Of a DNA stretch of 64,000 bases, positions 58,292 to 64,000 are shown one piece after another. The DNA is taken from NCBI RefSeq assembly GCF_007744255.1, contig NZ_CP036267.1:434001-498000 (forward strand). Direction: 5' to 3'. The stretch's first letter is position 1, and each line of letters begins with the position of its first letter. Source of the stretch: Thalassoglobus polymorphus. Its GTDB lineage: Bacteria; Planctomycetota; Planctomycetia; Planctomycetales; Planctomycetaceae. A program made the position numbers and the translations under genes. Below the pieces are notes generated by a model, which saw only the letters and a list, made by a program, of their open reading frames with translations, ran no database searches and was not told the origin of the DNA.

Positions 58292-59299
58292 CTATTCTGC
58301 TGTGACCTCTTCAAGAGCTTGTTCTGGTGATCCAAGGTGATCAAGTCCAAAGACAAGGACAGCTGCGACAATGGCAACCAGAATAGTCAGTGCGAACTCG
58401 CCATTGAATTCAATTTTTGAAAACGGAACGATCTCGAAAACCTTGTGCTTGAACTCTTCGACCTCAGGAGTTGTGTCAACCTGGAAAGGCCAGATTTTGT
58501 ACAGCGAGCCAATCATGAATCCACACAATAAGGACATCGTTTGTGCAGCGTAGTTGGCGAGGAGCCATCGCAGGAGTTTGGCAAATGAAATCAGTCCGAC
58601 CAGACAACCGCAAGCAAACGTGAGAACGAGAAAGATTGATTCTGTTGAGAGTTTGAGCTTGATGACATCTTTGATGATGCCGGTGATTTCGTGGTACTTG
58701 CCAAGGATTAGCAAGATAAACGAGCCGCTGATTCCGGGGAGAATCATTGCACAGATCGCGATGGCTCCGCACAGGAAGATATACCAGAGGTGATCGGGTG
58801 GATTTGCCAGTGCCGGTTGAGAGACGAGCCAGACTGCAAAGACTGCTCCGCCTGTTAAGAGTCCATATTCCAGAGCGCGCCAACGTGTCACAAGCTTGGC
58901 AACCAGTAAGCAACTCGCTCCGATCATGCCGAAGAAGGCTGCCATCGTGTACTGTCGGTAATCTTCCAGCAACGTATGCATCACCGATCCGAGCAATACG
59001 ATGCCGACGAGAATGCCCATCCCGAGTGGGATGATAAATCGCAAGTCAATATGCTTGGCGGCGTCGCGGAATTTTCGTTGAGAGACGAATGACATGAGCG
59101 TCGCGTCAACATGGCTGACTGCGCTGATGAGTCTCTCGTAAATTCCTAGAATGAGCGCGACGGTGCCTCCCGAAACCCCGGGGATCACATCTGCTCCTCC
59201 CATTAACACACCTCGCCCCAGCTGAGCAAGGTCCTCACTTGAGGGGATTTTCTTCGCAGCCGCATCGTCCTGGGTCATGTTTTTTTGTTCGTCGTTCAT
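58292..59299 (-). CDS. DUF368 membrane protein (PopT-like polyprenyl-phosphate transporter)
   Basis: 335-aa multi-pass inner-membrane protein of DUF368. Members named PopT were shown to flip undecaprenyl/polyprenyl phosphate carriers back across the membrane, recycling the carrier for glycan synthesis. The N-terminus has the signature GGADVIPGVSGGTVALILGI (about residues 36-55), and a repeat of it (MILPGISGSFILLILGKYHE) follows at about 188-207, so the two-fold symmetric core is complete. Hydrophobic segments throughout (IPLGMGILVGIVLLGSVMHT, SLLCGFMIGSLYKIWPF, ALTILVAIVAAVLVF). Assignment to PopT is by family; the role here is inferred. Confidence 0.88.
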   Translation of the reverse strand: MNDEQKNMTQDDAAAKKIPSSEDLAQLGRGVLMGGADVIPGVSGGTVALILGIYERLISAVSHVDATLMSFVSQRKFRDAAKHIDLRFIIPLGMGILVGIVLLGSVMHTLLEDYRQYTMAAFFGMIGASCLLVAKLVTRWRALEYGLLTGGAVFAVWLVSQPALANPPDHLWYIFLCGAIAICAMILPGISGSFILLILGKYHEITGIIKDVIKLKLSTESIFLVLTFACGCLVGLISFAKLLRWLLANYAAQTMSLLCGFMIGSLYKIWPFQVDTTPEVEEFKHKVFEIVPFSKIEFNGEFALTILVAIVAAVLVFGLDHLGSPEQALEEVTAE

Positions 59300-59734
59300 T
59301 GCATGTTGAAGCGATTGAGGCTTGGAAGTTTAGGCGGATTCAAAAGTGGGAGAAAGCAACTGCTGCAAAAGATTGCAGTCCCTGAAAGGTTTTCTGTCGA
59401 AACAGCTGGTTTGCCGGAGTCTTGCAAGTGTCCAATGAAAAAAGCTGAGACAAATTTGAATCCGGAGAATAAGAAAATTGATTGATGATGTGAACTTTCA
59501 GTCAGTTTTCAATGTCTCGGCAATTGAGACCTGTGAAATCGGGTGGTCGCTGACCGAGATTGTGATAACATTCGAACTCGCCTTCACCGCGTCCCTTGTG
59601 GCGTCAGGTGTTGGGTGAATCCATCGGCAGGAGTTGAAGTGTCGTTTGACGAATTCTGCAGGGCTGTCATTCTCGACCCATCGTTAGTGCTCATTCAGAC
59701 GCGATGTTTGAGTCGAGTTCTAAACGTTCTCACT

Positions 59735-59770
59735 CTTTAAGGCAAAGTTAACCTTTAAGGCAAAGTTAAC
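59735..59770 (+). repeat. Perfect 18-bp tandem duplication before the MFS gene
   Basis: CTTTAAGGCAAAGTTAAC occurs twice (59735-59752, 59753-59770), ending 4 bp before the ATG at 59775. It occupies the ribosome-site region and may affect translation or be an operator; no better Shine-Dalgarno sequence is visible. Upstream, 59300-59734 shows nothing supportable. Confidence 0.85.
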
Positions 59771-59774
59771 GGAC

Positions 59775-61070
59775 ATGAGTCACGGACGTCGTCCCGAGGA
59801 ATCGGAGCGAATTTATACACGACGATTTTGGTTGGCATTCGCTGCGAATGTCATGCTTGTGACTGCGAATGCGCTGACGTTTCGGTTTGCTGAGTTTGTT
59901 CGATTTCTCGGTGGAAGTGAAGAGACAACCGGTGTGATTGTGAGTGTTGGCCTTGTCGGGTCGCTCTTCTTTCGCGCTTTTCTGGGACAGGCGCTTGATC
60001 AGTTAGGAATCCGAAAGATCTGGATTGTATGCTCGCTGATCAACATTACTGGTTCAGCGCTCGTTTTAACGGCTCCTGATGTCGGGATTCAAATCTACGC
60101 TGCGAGAATCATCTTTGTGATCGGGCTCTCCGGGATGTTCGCCTCTTCGGTTTCGCATATTCAGCATCTCGCTCCCCTGAGCCGGCGCACAGAAGTGATC
60201 GGGACATTCGGGGCGAGTGGCTTTGTCGGGATGATCTGTGGAACGAATCTGGGTGATTTGATCTTTCATCTCTATCCGGAAAGTCGTCAGCTTTACCACG
60301 TTTTGTTCGGCATCTCCCTGTTGGCAAGTGTTCTTCACATGTGCCTGGCGATTTGGTTAACAAGGAGCGAACGTCACGAAACTCCGTCGTTCACGCCACC
60401 GATTCATAAGCTGATGATGCGGTATTGGCCACATCGAGTCTTTCTGGTCACATTCATGATGGGGATGGGGTTTGCGGTCACGATGACGTTTCTGACTCGC
60501 TACTCGACCGAATTGGGGCTCAGCGGAATCCGAACCTTCTTCACAGCCTATGCCGTCACCGCTTTCACAGTGCGGCTTGTGGCGAGGCAATGGAGTCGCA
60601 CCGTGGGACGGCATCGCTTGATTTGTATGGGCCTGCTCGGTCATGCGATCGGACACTTGCTGATGACTTTTGTGACGACCGATTGGCAATTCATTCCTCC
60701 TGCGATGTGTCTGGGGTTTGGTCATGCACTATTGTTTCCGTGTGTCGTCTCGATGGGAGCCGGTGCATTTCCGGAGCAGTATCGCGGCACAGGAACCACG
60801 GTGACGCTGGCAGCGATCGACAGCGGGACGATTCTCACCGCGCCGGTTCTCGGGTGGATTATCGACCACTTCGGCTTCTTTGCGATGTTTTATTTTGTCA
60901 GCGGGTCGTTATTAGTCGGGGCAGTCTCGTATCTGGCACTGACCTCAAAACTTGTCGATTCAGATATCGATATCAAAACGAAGAGCGAGTCGCAGGAGAC
61001 TCCAAGAGCAGCAAAAGTTTTGGAGCCGGTTCAAGTGACGTCTAAAGAACCAGCTCGCGTACGCCCTTAA
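59775..61070 (+). CDS. Major facilitator superfamily transporter
   Basis: 431 aa, 12 predicted TM helices, inner-membrane secondary transporter. N-terminal half begins FWLAFAANVMLVTANALTFR; between helices 2 and 3 the MFS loop FLGQALDQLGIRKIW keeps the G-x-x-x-D-x-x-G-x-R/K pattern. The middle has a basic loop LTRSERHETPSFTPPIHKLM, typical of the 6/7 connection; the second half includes TVGRHRLICMGLLGHAIGHL and TILTAPVLGWIIDHFGFFAM. The C-terminus is a charged cytosolic tail. Substrate unknown; no operon partner. Preceded immediately by the 18-bp tandem duplication. Confidence 0.9.
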   Translation: MSHGRRPEESERIYTRRFWLAFAANVMLVTANALTFRFAEFVRFLGGSEETTGVIVSVGLVGSLFFRAFLGQALDQLGIRKIWIVCSLINITGSALVLTAPDVGIQIYAARIIFVIGLSGMFASSVSHIQHLAPLSRRTEVIGTFGASGFVGMICGTNLGDLIFHLYPESRQLYHVLFGISLLASVLHMCLAIWLTRSERHETPSFTPPIHKLMMRYWPHRVFLVTFMMGMGFAVTMTFLTRYSTELGLSGIRTFFTAYAVTAFTVRLVARQWSRTVGRHRLICMGLLGHAIGHLLMTFVTTDWQFIPPAMCLGFGHALLFPCVVSMGAGAFPEQYRGTGTTVTLAAIDSGTILTAPVLGWIIDHFGFFAMFYFVSGSLLVGAVSYLALTSKLVDSDIDIKTKSESQETPRAAKVLEPVQVTSKEPARVRP

Positions 61071-61089
61071 AGTGTTTTCAATCTTCATC

Positions 61090-61184
61090 CTGCCCGTGAA
61101 GCCTGCTTTCATCACCAGTTCATAGGCTGCTTGCCACGAGGCTGAACGCGAACATCCATCTGAGACGGCTTATTCGAAAGCTGC
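61090..61184 (-). repeat. R2 dispersed repeat, degenerate copy g
   Basis: Minus-orientation copy just after the MFS stop: CCTGCCCGTGAAGCCTGCTT, CTGCTTGCCACGAGGCTGAA, TTATTCGAAAGCTGCTG. The order of segments matches R2 read in reverse. Confidence 0.6.
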
Positions 61185-61466
61185 TGTCAGGCTGGTGCGC
61201 CGAGGCTCCTTGCATCTCTTTTTGGCATCCTGGATTCTGCAAAGCCGATCTAAATCGTGGAATGCATATCGTTGAAGTGGTGGCACGTCGCTTTGTGTGG
61301 AGTCGCAGAATTCTGTCAATGAGGCGGAGATTGAAGCGGGCGTTTTTCTTGCTCAAACATGCGAGAGGAACTGCTCATTTTCGAGTAATTTACAGGGAGA
61401 CATTGAAGTTTCCGCATGGATCGTCAAAACTAGGGTACACATGAACCGTGAACAGAGGTATATTGT

Positions 61467-61478
61467 GAACGGAAGTTC
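61467..61478 (+). promoter_or_regulatory. Candidate LexA operator
   Basis: GAACGGAAGTTC is a perfect GAAC-N4-GTTC palindrome, the half-site pattern of Gram-positive-type SOS boxes, 205 bp upstream of lexA. Planctomycete LexA motifs are not known to me, so binding is a prediction only. Confidence 0.35.
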
Positions 61479-61569
61479 TTGTGTTTGCGACTTCGTTTAA
61501 TGTCGCTCATACAAAGCCTGAGTGCATGATCGTGAGTCTATTGGATGGCAACGATTTCAGAAGTCATTG

Positions 61570-61650
61570 CGAGAACGGTCCGGAAGCCTCTGGGATAGCT
61601 GCTTTTCTCAATGATTGAGAGAGCAATTTTAAGTTTCAGGATCAGTTCTA
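61570..61650 (-). repeat. R1 palindromic dispersed repeat, copy E (inverted)
   Basis: Read on the minus strand: CTAGAACTGATCCTGAAACT, CTCTCTCAATCATTGAGAAA, AGAGGCTTCCGGACCGTTCT. Same architecture as copies A-C. It lies 33 bp upstream of the lexA start. Confidence 0.75.
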
Positions 61651-61682
61651 GTGTTTCTAAAACATGTTTGAGGAGTGAATCG

Positions 61683-62285
61683 ATGACCGACCCACCAAAG
61701 TTGACGAAACGACAACAGGCGATCTACGAATTCATCAAAGATCGTATCGTGAACCGAGGGTATGGGCCGACGGTTCGGGAAATTGGGGCGAACTTTGAAA
61801 TTAAATCTCCCAACGGAGTCATGTGCCATCTCAAGGCGCTGGAGAAAAAAGGGCTGATCACACGCGAGCAGAATATGTCACGTGCGATTCAACTCACAGA
61901 GTCACTCAGTCGTGGTAAAACATCATTGCCAATGGCGGGGCAGATCGCTGCTGGGGCACCGACGTTGGCGGTTGAGCAGCTCGAAGAGGTCGATTTCGGT
62001 GACCTGTTCGCTGATGAAGAGCATTTCTGCTTGAAAGTCAGTGGTGAGTCAATGATTGAAGACCACATTGCAGATGGCGACTTCGCCATTATTCACAGGC
62101 AGTCGACTGCAAGTCCCGGCGAGATCGTTGCTGCTTTAGTCGATGGGGAAGACGCAACGCTCAAGCGGTTCTATCGTGAAGAAGACCGCTATCGTTTGGA
62201 GCCTGCGAACTCAACAATGGAGCCGATTTATAGCCAGGATGTCCAGATTCTGGGCGTTTTGGTTGGGGTGATCCGGCAGTATTAG
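61683..62285 (+). CDS. lexA: LexA repressor
   Basis: SOS-response repressor/self-cleaving S24 peptidase, 200 aa. ATG 61683 is chosen because it begins MTDPPKLTKRQQAIYEFIKD; an in-frame upstream ATG at 61611 would read through the R1 repeat. N-terminal winged HTH (GYGPTVREIGANFEIKSPNG). Self-cleavage bond Ala90-Gly91 (GQIAAGAP). Catalytic Ser123 in VSGESMIED and Lys161 in ATLKRFY, aligning with E. coli Ser119 and Lys156. Complete and active by sequence. Expected to control SOS genes after RecA-stimulated cleavage; dnaE elsewhere in this window has no evident site. Confidence 0.96.
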   Translation: MTDPPKLTKRQQAIYEFIKDRIVNRGYGPTVREIGANFEIKSPNGVMCHLKALEKKGLITREQNMSRAIQLTESLSRGKTSLPMAGQIAAGAPTLAVEQLEEVDFGDLFADEEHFCLKVSGESMIEDHIADGDFAIIHRQSTASPGEIVAALVDGEDATLKRFYREEDRYRLEPANSTMEPIYSQDVQILGVLVGVIRQY

Positions 62286-62548
62286 GAGTCGTCTCTGTGC
62301 TTGCCGTGCCCGTGTGATCAGTTCCTGTCTTGAGTGGCCGCTCGTGTTAAGATTGGTCGTGAAGATTAAAATTTCTGGTGTTTCGTGGAGAAGGTCTTTC
62401 ACACCAGTTTCGGATGAAAGTCTGCACTATTCCGATGGTTCAGGCGGATGCAAACTCGGTTTGATGTCAGATTCGTACTGTTTGTTGAGATCTGAGCAAA
62501 ATTCTTCGTGGAAATTACTTCAACTTGGCTGAGATTGCTGAGCAAATC

Positions 62549-62577
62549 TTGTCCCGTTTGGTGTTCAGGGCTAGAAT
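62549..62577 (+). promoter_or_regulatory. Candidate sigma70-type promoter of clpC
   Basis: TTGTCC (62549-62554), 17-bp spacer, TAGAAT (62572-62577), about 170 bp upstream of the clpC ATG. No CIRCE inverted repeat or CtsR-type heptad repeats were seen in 62286-62745, so heat-shock control of that kind is not supported. The rest of the gap is featureless. Confidence 0.4.
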
Positions 62578-62745
62578 CTGGTTAGGTGAATTTATTCCCT
62601 CATCATTACTGAGGCCCCACATCGATTGTTTTGATTGATTCGGCAGGATGGCTGAATCGAAAGGCGATGTGAGTTTCATCGCACGGAGATTGTTTCTCTG
62701 GGCTGTTCACTAGCGAATTAAATTCACGCAAACAGGAGTCAGAGA

Positions 62746-64000
<1,255 letters not shown>

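Noticed and set aside
62286-62745. CIRCE or CtsR operator upstream of clpC
   Set aside because: Neither the long CIRCE inverted repeat nor tandem CtsR heptads could be found.

Overview
The window looks like a piece of a planctomycete chromosome (Planctomycetota, probably order Planctomycetales). The evidence is the mix of gene families: a Tat-exported DUF1501 protein, an MJ0042-type zinc-ribbon membrane protein, two large membrane-anchored Hanks-type Ser/Thr kinases, a deoxyhypusine-synthase-like protein, an FHA protein with a Pro/Gln-rich tail, many secreted or lipoprotein products, and housekeeping genes scattered singly rather than in classical operons. The genus cannot be fixed from the sequence alone.

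Left edge (1-6.6 kb): a tightly overlapping type III-B CRISPR effector operon, cmr1 (cut by the window edge)-cmr2-cmr3-cmr4-cmr5-cmr6. Cmr2/Cas10 keeps the GGDD cyclase motif but has no N-terminal HD nuclease domain; Cmr4 keeps Asp26. No CRISPR array, cas6, cas1/cas2 or CARF effector is visible here, so crRNAs and ancillary effectors must come from outside the window. A decayed IS21-type istA fragment lies directly downstream.

7-20 kb: envelope and metabolic genes (Gln-rich lipoprotein, GT4 glycosyltransferase, small membrane protein, tRNA-Met(CAT) with promoter and terminator, HemN/HemW-like radical SAM protein, a 2-keto-acid decarboxylase with all decarboxylase residues), then an MJ0042 zinc-ribbon/TM/STN-like fusion, a DUF1501 protein and a Cache-type sensor kinase.

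20-40 kb: dnaE, a secreted protein plus a DUF1653 protein, an S9 prolyl oligopeptidase, a second Ser/Thr kinase, a small coiled-coil protein, a metallophosphoesterase, an OleD-like reductase, a parvulin-type PPIase, pyrE, pgi, a small lipoprotein, an HU protein with a proline-rich tail and a deoxyhypusine-synthase-like enzyme.

40-64 kb: FHA protein, flavin reductase, QueD/PTPS-like enzyme, alpha/beta hydrolase, an iron-sulfur block (sufR-nuoB-sufC-sufB, all minus strand), a PhoD-like phosphatase, an LpoB-like/COG3014-like lipoprotein pair, Bcp peroxiredoxin, a DUF368 (PopT-like) transporter, an MFS transporter, lexA and the start of clpC.

Intergenic DNA carries two dispersed imperfect-palindrome repeat families. 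R1 is about 80-86 bp with TAGAAC(T/C)(G/A)GTCC-like inverted ends and a central TCTCAAACGTTGAGA palindrome. R2 is about 90-120 bp with a GCCTCGTGGCGAACAGC core and GCTCTA/TAGAGC ends. Both recur in both orientations and look like MITE/REP-type elements. There are also three perfect 13-18 bp tandem duplications in gene-free DNA.
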